Below are positions 55,152-63,673 of a DNA stretch of 64,000 bases, in pieces. The first letter of the stretch is position 1, and the number at the start of each line of letters is the position of its first letter. The DNA lies in NCBI GenBank assembly GCA_016179845.1, contig JACPCK010000037.1:1-64000 (forward strand), given 5' to 3'. The notes beneath the pieces were generated by a model, which worked only from the letters and a program-made list of their open reading frames with translations, had not been told where the DNA came from and ran no database searches. Source of the DNA: Chloroflexota bacterium (GTDB lineage: Bacteria; Chloroflexota; Dehalococcoidia; Lucifugimonadales; JACPCK01). Made by a program: the position numbers and the translations under genes.

Positions 55152-55979
55152 TTAGAGGTGGTCGACCGGGCCATGGTCAAGGCCAAAGAGGGCGGCGATG
55201 TGCTCCTGATGGAGGGTCTGAGGCGGCCCCATATGAATAATTTTTCGCCGAATGCAGGCCATGACGGTGGTGTAGCGGGTGACCATAGCCAAGTCATGGG
55301 AGACGAGGAGGATGGTGACGCCGTGCTCTTTGTGAAGCTGGCTGAGGTGAAGGAAGAGGGCCTCCTGCGCGGCCGGGTCGAGACCCGCAGCGGGCTCGTC
55401 CAGGAAGAGGGCCTCGGGCCGTTTGACGAGGGCCCTGGCGAGGATAGCCCTGCGTTGCTGGCCTATAGATAGCTCGGCGATGCGTTCTTGGGAGAGGTCC
55501 TTGAGGCCCATGGTCTTCATGGCCCAAAGAACTTCCCTGGTAGCCTGGGGCCGGAGGAAGGCCAGGGGGTCGGGCCCTTTGTAGGCGCCCTGGGCCACTA
55601 CCTCGAGGACGGTGGCGGGGGAGAGGGACTCGAAGCCAGAGGGTCTCTGGGGCACGTAGCTTATGCGGTGCCACTGGTGGAAGCGGGCCACCTCCTGGCC
55701 GAAGAGCAGGACGTGGCCCTGGGGTGGCTGAAGGAGCCCCAGGGCTACTTTCAAGAGGGTGGTCTTACCGCCGCCGTTGGGGCCTACCAGGGCCATGAAC
55801 TGGCCCCTGGGGAGCTGGAGAGTTATGTCCTCCAGGATGGGTTCGCTGTCATAGGCAAAGGTGACGTTCTCCAGGGAGAGGGCCGGGCCCAGGGAGCTCG
55901 TGGCGGGCTCCTTCACAGGTGAATGGTCCTCAGCATGCCTGGGAGTAGACTGGGCTCTAGCAGGCTTTCCGAGCCTCAT
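55152..55979 (-). CDS. znuC: Zinc/manganese ABC transporter ATP-binding protein (ZnuC type)
   Basis: 275 residues: about 33 variable residues, then the ABC domain with Walker A GPNGGGKTT, Q-loop YVPQRPSGFESLSPATV, a signature LSIGQQRR, Walker B ALFLDEPAAGLD and H-loop LVSHDLAMV. The VPQ(R)-type Q-loop and the IGQQRR signature are characteristic of ZnuC/MntA-like ATPases. The C-terminus contains few His/Cys. A promoter with TGC-TATACT lies upstream. Confidence 0.92.
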   Translation of the reverse strand: MRLGKPARAQSTPRHAEDHSPVKEPATSSLGPALSLENVTFAYDSEPILEDITLQLPRGQFMALVGPNGGGKTTLLKVALGLLQPPQGHVLLFGQEVARFHQWHRISYVPQRPSGFESLSPATVLEVVAQGAYKGPDPLAFLRPQATREVLWAMKTMGLKDLSQERIAELSIGQQRRAILARALVKRPEALFLDEPAAGLDPAAQEALFLHLSQLHKEHGVTILLVSHDLAMVTRYTTVMACIRRKIIHMGPPQTLHQEHIAALFGLDHGPVDHL

Positions 55980-56006
55980 GACGGCTCCTTAATGACGGTT
56001 TACGAG

Positions 56007-56037
56007 AGTATAGCAGTTGCCTTGAAGCATATGTCAA
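56007..56037 (-). promoter_or_regulatory. znuC promoter
   Basis: TTGACA (56037-56032) and TATACT (56012-56007) on the - strand with a long 19 bp spacer, helped by a TGC extension of the -10. No clear Zur or MntR operator could be recognised. Confidence 0.5.
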
Positions 56038-56068
56038 GGAAGATGGGGTTTCTGGGTCAGGGTCTTTC

Positions 56069-56097
56069 TTGACACGCCTATGCGAGCCTCTTATACT
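56069..56097 (+). promoter_or_regulatory. pyrG promoter
   Basis: TTGACA (56069-56074), 17 bp spacer, TATACT (56092-56097). The predicted leader is about 170 nt long. Confidence 0.65.
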
Positions 56098-56184
56098 TCG
56101 TTTACGAGTTGCCTGTTTTATCATCCTCGGTAGTTTTCCTTGCCCATTGCCTTGGGTGGGGTTTGGTATCAGTGCTTCCAGGCC

Positions 56185-56229
56185 AGCCCATAAGCATAGG
56201 CAGTCTCTCAAGAAGGCCCTGGGCTTTTT
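56185..56229 (+). terminator. Possible attenuator in the pyrG leader
   Basis: AGCCCA (56185-56190) can pair with TGGGCT (56220-56225), followed by a T-run (56225-56229), with a 29-nt loop. Weak on its own; the position in the pyrG leader is what makes it worth noting. Confidence 0.3.
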
Positions 56230-56274
56230 GGTATTGCCCTAGTGACGGGAGCCTGATGGTGGGTAGGGTGTAGG

Positions 56275-57915
56275 ATGGCGACCAAGTACGTCTTCGTGAC
56301 GGGGGGAGTGGTAAGCTCCCTGGGCAAAGGCATCACGGTGGCGTCCATAGGGCGGATCCTGAAGAGCCGCGGGATCAATGTAGCCCTCCAGAAGCTGGAC
56401 CCGTACCTGAACGTGGACCCGGGAACCATGTCGCCCTATCAGCACGGTGAGGTGTTCGTCACCAGGGATGGCTGGGAGGCGGACATGGACCTGGGGCACT
56501 ACGAGAGGTTTATTGATGTGGAGGTGATGCGCTCCTCCAACGTGACGGCGGGCCAGATCTATCAGGAGGTGATCCAGAGGGAGAGGCGGGGGGACTTTCT
56601 GGGCGGGACTATTCAGACGGTGCCCCATGTGACCAATGCCATAAAGGAGCGGGTCCGTGCCCTGGCAGGGGAGACGGAGGCTGAGGTGGTGGTGGTGGAG
56701 GTTGGGGGGACGGTGGGCGATATCGAGGGGCTGCCGTTCCTGGAGGCGATCAGGCAGATGAGGAAGGATGTGGGGAGGGGGAATGTTTTCTACATCCACC
56801 TGACCCTGCTGCCGCACATCTCCGCCACGGGAGAGCTAAAGACCAAGCCCACCCAGCACAGCGTCAAGGAGCTGAGGGCCATAGGAATACAGCCGGATGC
56901 CATCCTGTGCCGGAGCGACTATCCGGTGACGGAGGATGTGAAGGGGAAGATTTCGCTCTTCTGCGACGTGGACGTGAAGGCGGTGATACCAGTGCCTTCA
57001 GTGCCTCTGGTGTATGAGGTCCCACTGATCCTGGAGGAGGCGGGCTTTGGGGAGCTCATTGTGGAGGAGCTGGGGCTGCGGCACGGGTCGCCGGACCTGA
57101 ACGGGTGGCGGGAGATGATAGAGCGGATGAAGGTGCCCAGGGAGCCGCTGTCTGTGGCGATAGTGGGCAAGTATGCGGACTTACCGGACGCCTACATATC
57201 GGTGAGAGAGGCGCTGAGACACGCGGCCCTCTACCATGAGCGGGATGTGCAGGTCCAGTGGGTGCCATCGGAGCAGGTGGAGAGGGATGGCGCGGAGTCC
57301 TTGCTGAGGAACGCCTGCGGCATAGTGGTGCCGGGTGGTTTTGGCCCTCGTGGGGTGGAGGGGATGATAGAGGCAGCCAGGTATGCGCGAGAGAGGAAGG
57401 TGCCCTGGCTGGGGCTGTGCCTGGGGATGCAGGTAATGGTGATCGAGTATGCGAGGCACCTGGGCTTGAAGCACGCCAACTCCACGGAGTTTGACCCGGA
57501 GACACCTCACCCTGTGATTGACCTGATGCCGGAGCAAAAGGGTATAAGCGCCAAGGGTGGGACGATGCGGCTAGGGGTTTACCCCTGCCGTCTTGTGGAG
57601 GGGACGAAGGCTGCCAAGGCATATGGGGTGGACATGGCCATGGAGAGGCACCGGCACAGGTTTGAGTTCAACAACAGCTACTGGGAAAGCCTGTCGGCGG
57701 GAGGGCTAGCGTTCAGTGGCCTCTCTCCTGACGGGAGGCTGGTGGAGATAACGGAGGTGAGGGAGCATCCGTTCATGGTGGGGACGCAGTTCCACGCCGA
57801 GTTCCTCTCCCGTCCGCAGAGGTCGCACCCGCTTTTCCGTGATTTTGTAGGCGCGGCCAAGAATGTGGTAAGGGAGGGAGGGCAACACCCGCTGCCTATG
57901 GACGTGGGGCGGTAG
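56275..57915 (+). CDS. pyrG: CTP synthase
   Basis: Converts UTP to CTP with ATP and glutamine. 546 residues: the N-terminal synthetase domain ([56 protein letters not shown]) and the C-terminal class I amidotransferase domain with the nucleophile Cys in GLCLGMQ and the HRFEFN and GTQFHAEF catalytic segments. Full length. Long leader with promoter at 56069. Followed by the transaldolase gene. Confidence 0.98.
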   Translation: MATKYVFVTGGVVSSLGKGITVASIGRILKSRGINVALQKLDPYLNVDPGTMSPYQHGEVFVTRDGWEADMDLGHYERFIDVEVMRSSNVTAGQIYQEVIQRERRGDFLGGTIQTVPHVTNAIKERVRALAGETEAEVVVVEVGGTVGDIEGLPFLEAIRQMRKDVGRGNVFYIHLTLLPHISATGELKTKPTQHSVKELRAIGIQPDAILCRSDYPVTEDVKGKISLFCDVDVKAVIPVPSVPLVYEVPLILEEAGFGELIVEELGLRHGSPDLNGWREMIERMKVPREPLSVAIVGKYADLPDAYISVREALRHAALYHERDVQVQWVPSEQVERDGAESLLRNACGIVVPGGFGPRGVEGMIEAARYARERKVPWLGLCLGMQVMVIEYARHLGLKHANSTEFDPETPHPVIDLMPEQKGISAKGGTMRLGVYPCRLVEGTKAAKAYGVDMAMERHRHRFEFNNSYWESLSAGGLAFSGLSPDGRLVEITEVREHPFMVGTQFHAEFLSRPQRSHPLFRDFVGAAKNVVREGGQHPLPMDVGR

Positions 57916-57956
57916 ACAGGGGTTACATCGGTATGCTAAACTGGCGGGGATTAAGG

Positions 57957-58619
57957 ATGCGCCTCTTTCTGGACACTGCCAACGTCGAAGAGGTCAGGCA
58001 GGCCTCTCCTCTGGGTGTTATCAGCGGGGTGACCACCAACCCCTCTCTGGCCGCCAAGGAAGGCATAGGGGACCTGGGGAGCTACAAGGCGGCTGTACTA
58101 GAGATTCTTCAGCTAGTCGATGGGCCTGTCTCCGTAGAGGTGACCAGGCTGGACGCGAAGGGGATGGTGGAGCAAGCCCTGGAGATTGTGCGGTGGCATC
58201 CCAATATAGTGGTCAAGCTGCCCAGCACGATGGAGGGTTTTGAGGCGATGGCGGTGGTGGTCCGGGAGGGGATCAAGGTAAACCAGACGCTCTGTTTTTC
58301 GGTGAACCAGGCCCTGCTGGGGGGTATAATAGGAGCCACCTACGTGAGCCCCTTCGTGGGGCGCTTGGACGACGAGGGCCATGACGGTATGGCGGTGGTG
58401 GCGGATATCGTGGAGGTGTTCAAGAGGTACAACATGTCCACCCAGGTCCTGGCGGCGAGCATTCGCCACCCGCTGCATGTGGTGGCTGCCGCCAAAGCGG
58501 GGGCTCATGCGGCCACCATTCCCTTGAAGGTATTGACGCAGATGGCGCACCATCCGTTGACGGATGTGGGCGTGGCCCGGTTTGCCCAGGACTGGGAGCG
58601 GGCCAAAATCAAGGTTTGA
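57957..58619 (+). CDS. fsa: Fructose-6-phosphate aldolase / transaldolase-like protein
   Basis: 220-residue class I aldolase of the short transaldolase family (TalC/FSA). The Schiff-base Lys lies in VVKLPST, and the GVTTNPSLAAKEG and CFSVNQALLG segments are typical. Start ATG 57957 gives MRLFLDTANVEEV, the family N-terminus; the frame opens at 57933. It transfers or cleaves dihydroxyacetone units in pentose or hexose phosphate metabolism; aldolase and transaldolase activity cannot be told apart here. Confidence 0.93.
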   Translation: MRLFLDTANVEEVRQASPLGVISGVTTNPSLAAKEGIGDLGSYKAAVLEILQLVDGPVSVEVTRLDAKGMVEQALEIVRWHPNIVVKLPSTMEGFEAMAVVVREGIKVNQTLCFSVNQALLGGIIGATYVSPFVGRLDDEGHDGMAVVADIVEVFKRYNMSTQVLAASIRHPLHVVAAAKAGAHAATIPLKVLTQMAHHPLTDVGVARFAQDWERAKIKV

Positions 58620-59004
58620 TGGGGAGCGAGAGGTCCTTTCCGGGGCTGATCCCGATAGCTATCGGGACTGAGGTAATCTTCGCAGGGTAGAACTTGGCCG
58701 GTCCGCTCTCTGGTTGAACCCACACTTTACTAGAGTCAGGCGTTCGGTCAGCTACGAACAGCAGGCCTCTCTATATCTCTGTGAGCGCGTGGTGGGGGTT
58801 ATTGGGGGAAGCAGATGGATGTCGGGGGTGGTAGTCAAGTTGTGGAGGTTTGGGCCTCTGTGCAACGGAGAGGTCCGGAGAAAACCGAAGCTGGTGGATG
58901 TCCCGGAAAGTGAGCTAGGGAGCGAAGAGCAAATCTGGTTGGCGAGGCCAGCTACATCCAGGGTAGAGAGGGTGTGGGGTGGCCAGGAAGCAGGAGTGTA
59001 GAAG
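58620..59004. other. Intergenic region / rho leader
   Basis: A 385-base gap holding the 16-bp palindrome. An open frame at 58714-59001 has no convincing ribosome site or family and is probably not a gene. A long untranslated leader before rho would fit the autoregulation known in other bacteria, but I see no specific element. Confidence 0.4.
58651..58666. repeat. Perfect 16-bp palindrome CCCGATAGCTATCGGG
   Basis: Self-complementary core of the TCCCGAT/ATCGGGA repeat family, between fsa and rho. Confidence 0.8.
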
Positions 59005-60291
59005 ATGACTCAAGGCGTGGAGCGAAAGATGACCCTAACAGAGCTGGAGAGCAAGACGAAGGAAGAGCTTATAGAGCTAGCCAAGGAGAAGGGGGTAGCG
59101 GAGGCGGAGACCCTGAAGAGGGAGGAGATGGTGCGCAGGCTTCTCCAGATAGCCGCAGAGGAGCAGGGCTACATGGTGGCCATGGGGCTTCTGGAGATCG
59201 TGAGCGATGGGTACGGTTTCCTGCGCCAGAACGGCCTGCGGTCCAGCCAGGGGGATGTGTACGTGTCGCAGTCGCAGATCCGGCGTTTTGGTCTGAGGAC
59301 GGGGGACCACGTGACGGGGCTGGTGAGGCCGCCCAAGGAGGGGGAGCGGTACTACGGGCTGATCCGGGTGGAGGGGGTCAATGGACTGGAGCCGGATGGG
59401 GCGCGAAGCCGGCCTACTTTCGACAGCCTGACGCCCATCTATCCCAACAAGCAGATAAAGCTGGAGACGGGGCAACACAACCTATCGCAGAGAGTGATAG
59501 ACCTTATTGCGCCCATTGGGCGGGGCCAGAGGGGGATGATCGTGTCGCCGCCGAAGGCGGGCAAGACGATGCTGCTGAAGCAGATTGCCCACGGGGTGAC
59601 GATGAACCATCCGGAGATCCACCTGATGGTGGTGCTGGCGGGGGAGAGGCCGGAGGAGGTGACGGACATGAAGAGGTCGGTCAAGGGGGAGGTATATTAC
59701 AGCACCTTTGACGAGCCGGTGGAGGACCACTGCCGTGTGGCGGAGGTATCCCTGGAGCGGGCCAAGAGGCTGATGGAGGGGGGTCGAGATGTCTTTATAC
59801 TGCTGGACAGCATAACGCGGCTGACGCGGGCCTATAACCTGGCCCTGCCGTCAACGGGGCGGACGCTATCTGGGGGCATAGACCCGGCGGCGCTGTACCC
59901 GCCGAAGCGCTTCTTCGGTGCGGCGCGCAACACCGACGATGGAGGTAGCCTGACGATAATCGGCACTTGCCTTGTAGACACAGGGAGCAGGATGGACGAG
60001 GTGATATACGAGGAGTTCAAGGGGACGGGCAACTGGGAGGTCCATCTGGACAGGAAGCTATCGGAGAAGCGCATATTTCCGGCGATCGACATTCAGCGGA
60101 GCGGGACGAGGAGGGAGGAGCTGCTGCTGGAGGAGGGGGTGCTTCAGCAGGTATGGCTGCTGAGGCGGCTAGTGAGCATGATCACCCAGGGCGGGATGGA
60201 CAGCACGGATGCGACGGAGAAGGTACTGGAGCGGCTAGGGCGGACGAAGAGCAACCAGGAGTTCCTGGCGACGCTGACGAAAGACATGTAA
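59005..60291 (+). CDS. rho: Transcription termination factor Rho
   Basis: Hexameric RNA helicase ending transcription at C-rich untranslated RNA. 428 residues: N-terminal Rho_N helices (about 8-50), cold-shock RNA-binding domain ([45 protein letters not shown]), and the ATPase with P-loop [16 protein letters not shown] and [13 protein letters not shown]. No large insertion. The gene often followed by rpmE in other bacteria is not present here. Confidence 0.97.
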   Translation: MTQGVERKMTLTELESKTKEELIELAKEKGVAEAETLKREEMVRRLLQIAAEEQGYMVAMGLLEIVSDGYGFLRQNGLRSSQGDVYVSQSQIRRFGLRTGDHVTGLVRPPKEGERYYGLIRVEGVNGLEPDGARSRPTFDSLTPIYPNKQIKLETGQHNLSQRVIDLIAPIGRGQRGMIVSPPKAGKTMLLKQIAHGVTMNHPEIHLMVVLAGERPEEVTDMKRSVKGEVYYSTFDEPVEDHCRVAEVSLERAKRLMEGGRDVFILLDSITRLTRAYNLALPSTGRTLSGGIDPAALYPPKRFFGAARNTDDGGSLTIIGTCLVDTGSRMDEVIYEEFKGTGNWEVHLDRKLSEKRIFPAIDIQRSGTRREELLLEEGVLQQVWLLRRLVSMITQGGMDSTDATEKVLERLGRTKSNQEFLATLTKDM

Positions 60292-60428
60292 TCTGTGGGG
60301 AGATGGTATATAATGTAGTGGTCCTGCTTTCTGGCGGGCTGGGAAAAGCGTCCAACTTTGATGTTTTGGATAAAAATTTGATTAAGATAGGTTTCAAAAA
60401 GTGGGGTGGAAATACGACGATTAGGCTA

Positions 60429-60457
60429 TTGACAGTAACCTAGTTTTGCTTTATATT
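60429..60457 (+). promoter_or_regulatory. Distal promoter of the surface-protein gene
   Basis: TTGACA (60429-60434), 17 bp spacer, TATATT (60452-60457), with AT-rich flanks. The leader would be about 360 nt. Confidence 0.6.
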
Positions 60458-60613
60458 TCGTCGTTGCAGCTTGAAGTGGGGTGGGGCGAAACTGGCGGGA
60501 CCAGGGTCGCCCTGCTGATTTAAGCGGGAACTCGTTAACATAACACTGGTCAAACTAGGGGGGAGAAAGACCCCTCTGCGAAGGTAACGGGGTGCCTGCG
60601 TTCCCAAAAGGCC

Positions 60614-60640
60614 TTGACAACAGGTGGGGAGCGGTATAAT
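60614..60640 (+). promoter_or_regulatory. Proximal promoter of the surface-protein gene
   Basis: Perfect TTGACA (60614-60619) and TATAAT (60635-60640), but with a 15 bp spacer. Two promoters fit a very highly expressed gene. Confidence 0.6.
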
Positions 60641-60676
60641 AGAGAGCGTTGTGCATGCCGTCGAAAGGAGTAATGG

Positions 60677-60820
60677 ATGGAGGTAACGGAGTACTCGTTG
60701 TGGCGCAATGCCGCGAGTCCGCCAAGGGGGCCGGGGCCAGGGTTAAGCCCTGGCTTAACGTATGTAAAGGGCGAGGCCTTCCGGTTCAATATCCAAACTG
60801 AGGAATCCAAGGGGGTTTGA
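60677..60820 (+). CDS. 47-codon ORF coupled to the surface-protein gene
   Basis: ATG 60677 to TGA 60820 encodes 47 residues (starts MEVTEYSLWRNA). AAAGGAG is 6 nt before the start, and the stop is 1 nt from the next ATG, so translation could be coupled. A hairpin CCAGGG/CCCTGG lies inside it near 60734-60750. No signal peptide or known motif. It could be a real small protein or a leader ORF controlling the surface-protein gene. Confidence 0.45.
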   Translation: MEVTEYSLWRNAASPPRGPGPGLSPGLTYVKGEAFRFNIQTEESKGV

Positions 60821-60821
60821 A

Positions 60822-63377
60822 ATGTCGAAGTACTTCAAAATCGCATCCGTAGCAACGGTCCTGGCCCTTCTGCTGGCCTTCTTCTCGGTGAGGAGCACGC
60901 CGACGGCAGCCGACCACGGCATTACGGTGGCCACAGTGCCGGCCACCTTCACGACCAACGCCGACAAGGTGGTGACGGTGACGGCGCACATCGTGGCGGG
61001 GACGGCGGGGCTCGACGCCGAGGGCGTGGCCCTTGGCGCCGGCGTCGTCAACAAGCTGGACATAACGGTAAAGAACACCACCACGACGGCGACGACGAAC
61101 TCGATAACGGTGCGGCTGACGGAGACGGGCGCCGCTACGTGGATCTTCGGCGGCGGCTCCGGCGAGACGTTCACGGTGACGGCGGACACGACGGACGATG
61201 CGACAAACAAGATCAAGGCTCTCCACGGAGAGGTGCTACAGCTCACGTGGTTCAGCCTTCCCACCAACGTGACGGTGGATGCGCGTGGCCCCACGGTGGC
61301 GGTGGTGGGCCCGGCGGACAAGAACATCGGCAAGAGCACGCTGGTGACCTTCGAGGCGAACATCGAGGACCTGGACTCCGGCATCGACGACACGGGTGCG
61401 GACGTTACGCTGGAACTGGGCACGTGGGCTGGGGACCCGAAGGTCTTCACGGCGACGAAGACCCTGATCAAGGAGAACTTCAGCGTAACGAAGGTAACCA
61501 CTGCGAAGAACATAAACATCAAGGGCGCGGCCATACTGGCTGCCGGCGACACCTACTGGCAGATAAAGGCGAAGGACAAGTCGGGCAACGAGACGAAGAC
61601 GGACGCCGATGCAGCGACGACAGGCAGTCAGCCGTTCAAGATAACGGTGGACAACGAGGCGCCGAAGCTGGACACGGCATGGACTGGCTACTACTACGAC
61701 GAGACGACCAAGACGGTGAAGACGGGCAAGAACACCTCGGTGAGGCTGGCGTTCGTCAACGTCACGGCGCTCACAGCCGAGGACCTGAACCCGGCGTCGG
61801 TAAGCGTGGCGGACTTCCTGGTGGCCAACGTCGCTCCTACAGCGGCGGTGGCGTATGACTCGGCCACGCACCCCAATGCCAAGGGCATGGTGTTCCTGAC
61901 GGTGCCGGCGATGGCGGCCAACCTCAAACCGGCGGTGGCGGTGGTGGGCGAGGTGGCGGACACAGCGGGGAACGCCGCGGGCCTGACCTCCCTGACGGCC
62001 GCGGACAAGCTGGGGCCGACGTTCACGGTCACGATTACGGGGGAGGTCTCCAGCCCGACGCGGCAGGTGAGCAGGAGCTCGGCCACCATCCGGGTGGTGT
62101 CGGACGAGGCCGTTGGCGGGGCGACCGGTGCGCCGACCATCATCGTGTCGAACCTGGCGGTTGGCTCTGCTGCGGACAAGGTGAAGGAAGGCACCCAGAT
62201 AGAGGATGCGAACCCGAGCCCGGTGAGCGGGCTGACCTACACGTGGGAGAAGAAGATCCTGTTCACGGCAGCCACGGTGGGTGGCGCGGGGCTGAAGAAC
62301 GTGCGAATTACCGGCGTGGACAGCCCGGGCGGCACCGAGGGGAAGAAGGGCGAGGGGGCTGCTGGCGCCGATATTGACCTGACGAAGGCGCTCCTGTTCG
62401 AGTTTGACGACAAGCTGAACAATGGCCTGGCGGTTGCTGGTGACATCTTCAGCATATCGCCGAAGACGGGCGGCGACTTCAAGGGAGTCGGCACGGCGGA
62501 CGAGACGGACACGGCGAGCCCATTCATCAGCATCAAGTTCACCGCCGAGGGCACGGAGTACCCGGTGGGGACGGTGAAGGCAGACAGCAGCCCCTACGTG
62601 GAGCTGACCAAGGCCACCCTGAAGCTGCCGGATGGGACGACGACGAAGGACGTGCTCTCGGCCATAGCCCGGCAGACGGACACGGACTTCGTGTACGTGG
62701 CCTCGGGCCTGGCGCTGGGCAGCTACGAGCTGACGGTGCAGGGCAAGGACAAGGCGGGGAACATCTCCACGGCGTCCCTGGGCGACGTGGCGACCACCGT
62801 TGGGCCGTACAAGTTCAAGGTGGTGGAGAAGGCGCCGTTCGAGGTGGCGCTGGTGCCTGGGTGGAACCTGATCTCCCTGCCACAGGACTCGATAGACCCA
62901 TCGATCAACGTGGTGATCGCCAGTGACCATCCCATCAGCACGGTGCTGACCTACGATCCCAAGGATGCGGCGGGGCCGTGGCTGACGGCGGTGCGGGACC
63001 CGGTGACGAAGCTGTTCACAGGGACGCTGGCGACGATTGACTCCAAGCATGCGTACTTTGTGCGGACCGACTCCTTCAAGACGCTGAAGGTAACGACGCC
63101 AGCGCTGGAGTTCAGCCGAGTGCCGCCGGCGATCAACCTGGCGGTAGGCTGGAACCTGGTGCCGGTGTCGAGCCTGGCGGCTAAGAAGGCCGGGGACCCG
63201 ATCACGGCGGCGACCTACTTCGGGACGGTGAAGTGGGTGAGGGCGTACCGGTACGACACGACGACGGGCGCCTGGGTGCCGGTGCAGGCGGCGGTGGCGG
63301 CGGGGTTTGAGAACGACGTCAAGGTAGGCTCGGGCTACTGGGTCTACGTGACGGAGGCGGGTGTCCTGATACCATAG
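60822..63377 (+). CDS. Large secreted surface protein, probably S-layer
   Basis: 851 residues: signal peptide (basic start, hydrophobic 9-24, cleavage likely after PTAA near 29-31), then Thr/Ala/Val/Asp-rich beta-sandwich-like domains (Ig/Big-type repeats near 140-280, 285-400 and 400-500), and a C-terminal pair of modules opening with VPGWNLISLPQD and AVGWNLVPVSS, a motif common in secreted surface proteins. No sortase or membrane anchor is seen, and no Cys. Codons are strongly biased to C/G-ending (AAC, AAG, ACG, GGC), the pattern of highly expressed genes. Two promoters, a strong terminator and this bias suggest the main surface-layer protein; direct homology not established. Confidence 0.75.
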   Translation: MSKYFKIASVATVLALLLAFFSVRSTPTAADHGITVATVPATFTTNADKVVTVTAHIVAGTAGLDAEGVALGAGVVNKLDITVKNTTTTATTNSITVRLTETGAATWIFGGGSGETFTVTADTTDDATNKIKALHGEVLQLTWFSLPTNVTVDARGPTVAVVGPADKNIGKSTLVTFEANIEDLDSGIDDTGADVTLELGTWAGDPKVFTATKTLIKENFSVTKVTTAKNINIKGAAILAAGDTYWQIKAKDKSGNETKTDADAATTGSQPFKITVDNEAPKLDTAWTGYYYDETTKTVKTGKNTSVRLAFVNVTALTAEDLNPASVSVADFLVANVAPTAAVAYDSATHPNAKGMVFLTVPAMAANLKPAVAVVGEVADTAGNAAGLTSLTAADKLGPTFTVTITGEVSSPTRQVSRSSATIRVVSDEAVGGATGAPTIIVSNLAVGSAADKVKEGTQIEDANPSPVSGLTYTWEKKILFTAATVGGAGLKNVRITGVDSPGGTEGKKGEGAAGADIDLTKALLFEFDDKLNNGLAVAGDIFSISPKTGGDFKGVGTADETDTASPFISIKFTAEGTEYPVGTVKADSSPYVELTKATLKLPDGTTTKDVLSAIARQTDTDFVYVASGLALGSYELTVQGKDKAGNISTASLGDVATTVGPYKFKVVEKAPFEVALVPGWNLISLPQDSIDPSINVVIASDHPISTVLTYDPKDAAGPWLTAVRDPVTKLFTGTLATIDSKHAYFVRTDSFKTLKVTTPALEFSRVPPAINLAVGWNLVPVSSLAAKKAGDPITAATYFGTVKWVRAYRYDTTTGAWVPVQAAVAAGFENDVKVGSGYWVYVTEAGVLIP

Positions 63378-63390
63378 GGACTGGAAAGTG

Positions 63391-63428
63391 AGGAAGGCCC
63401 CCTCGAAAGAGGGGGCCTTCCTCTTTTT
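63391..63428 (+). terminator. Intrinsic terminator of the surface-protein gene
   Basis: A 14-bp perfect stem, AGGAAGGCCCCCTC (63391-63404) with GAGGGGGCCTTCCT (63409-63422), GAAA tetraloop, then CTTTTT. The strongest terminator in the window. Confidence 0.95.
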
Positions 63429-63439
63429 GTGGGGCAGGC

Positions 63440-63466
63440 AGGCTCAGGGTGAGCGGGGTCAGGACG
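63440..63466. repeat. GGCTCAGGGTGAGC repeat fragment
   Basis: GGCTCAGGGTGAGCGG is the outer arm of the element at 53958-54026, here without its partner arm. Confidence 0.5.
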
Positions 63467-63499
63467 AGCCTTATGTACGCGGATTTAGGGAACCAGGTG

Positions 63500-63664
63500 C
63501 TAGTGTCCCGTCCCTGAAATACGCTTACGAATTGTCATTGCGAGGAGGCGGCAGCCGACGAAGCAATCTGGCGGTGGGACAGACCCCACCGCCAGATTGC
63601 CACGGCCCTCCTTCGTCGGGCCTCGCAATGACATTGGAGGTGAACTTCAGGGACACCACACTAG
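63500..63664. mobile_element. MITE-like element with terminal inverted repeats
   Basis: The left end CTAGTGTCCCGTCCCTGAA (63500-63518) and right end 63646-63664 are inverted repeats matching at 16 of 19 positions. Inside is a second nested palindrome: GTCATTGCGAGG (63534-63545) with CCTCGCAATGAC (63621-63632), and AATCTGGCGGTGGG with CCCACCGCCAGATT (63585-63598). About 165 bp, no coding capacity. The right end extends into a perfect 16-bp palindrome at 63655-63670. Confidence 0.7.
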
Positions 63665-63673
63665 TGTGGTGAA

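Larger units (their letters stand above)
60292..60676. other. Intergenic region with two promoters for the surface-protein gene
   Basis: A 385-base AT-richer region between rho and the 47-codon ORF. It contains two promoter candidates (60429-60457 and 60614-60640), an imperfect AGGGG/CCCCT hairpin near 60557-60576, and no RNA gene that I recognise. Confidence 0.55.

Noticed and set aside
58714-59001. 95-codon open frame before rho
   Set aside because: No ribosome site, no recognisable motif, and codon choice unlike the neighbours; more likely part of the rho leader.
60292-60640. c-di-GMP or other riboswitch before the surface-protein gene
   Set aside because: No match to the GEMM core or other consensus that I can recognise; only promoters and a weak hairpin are supported.
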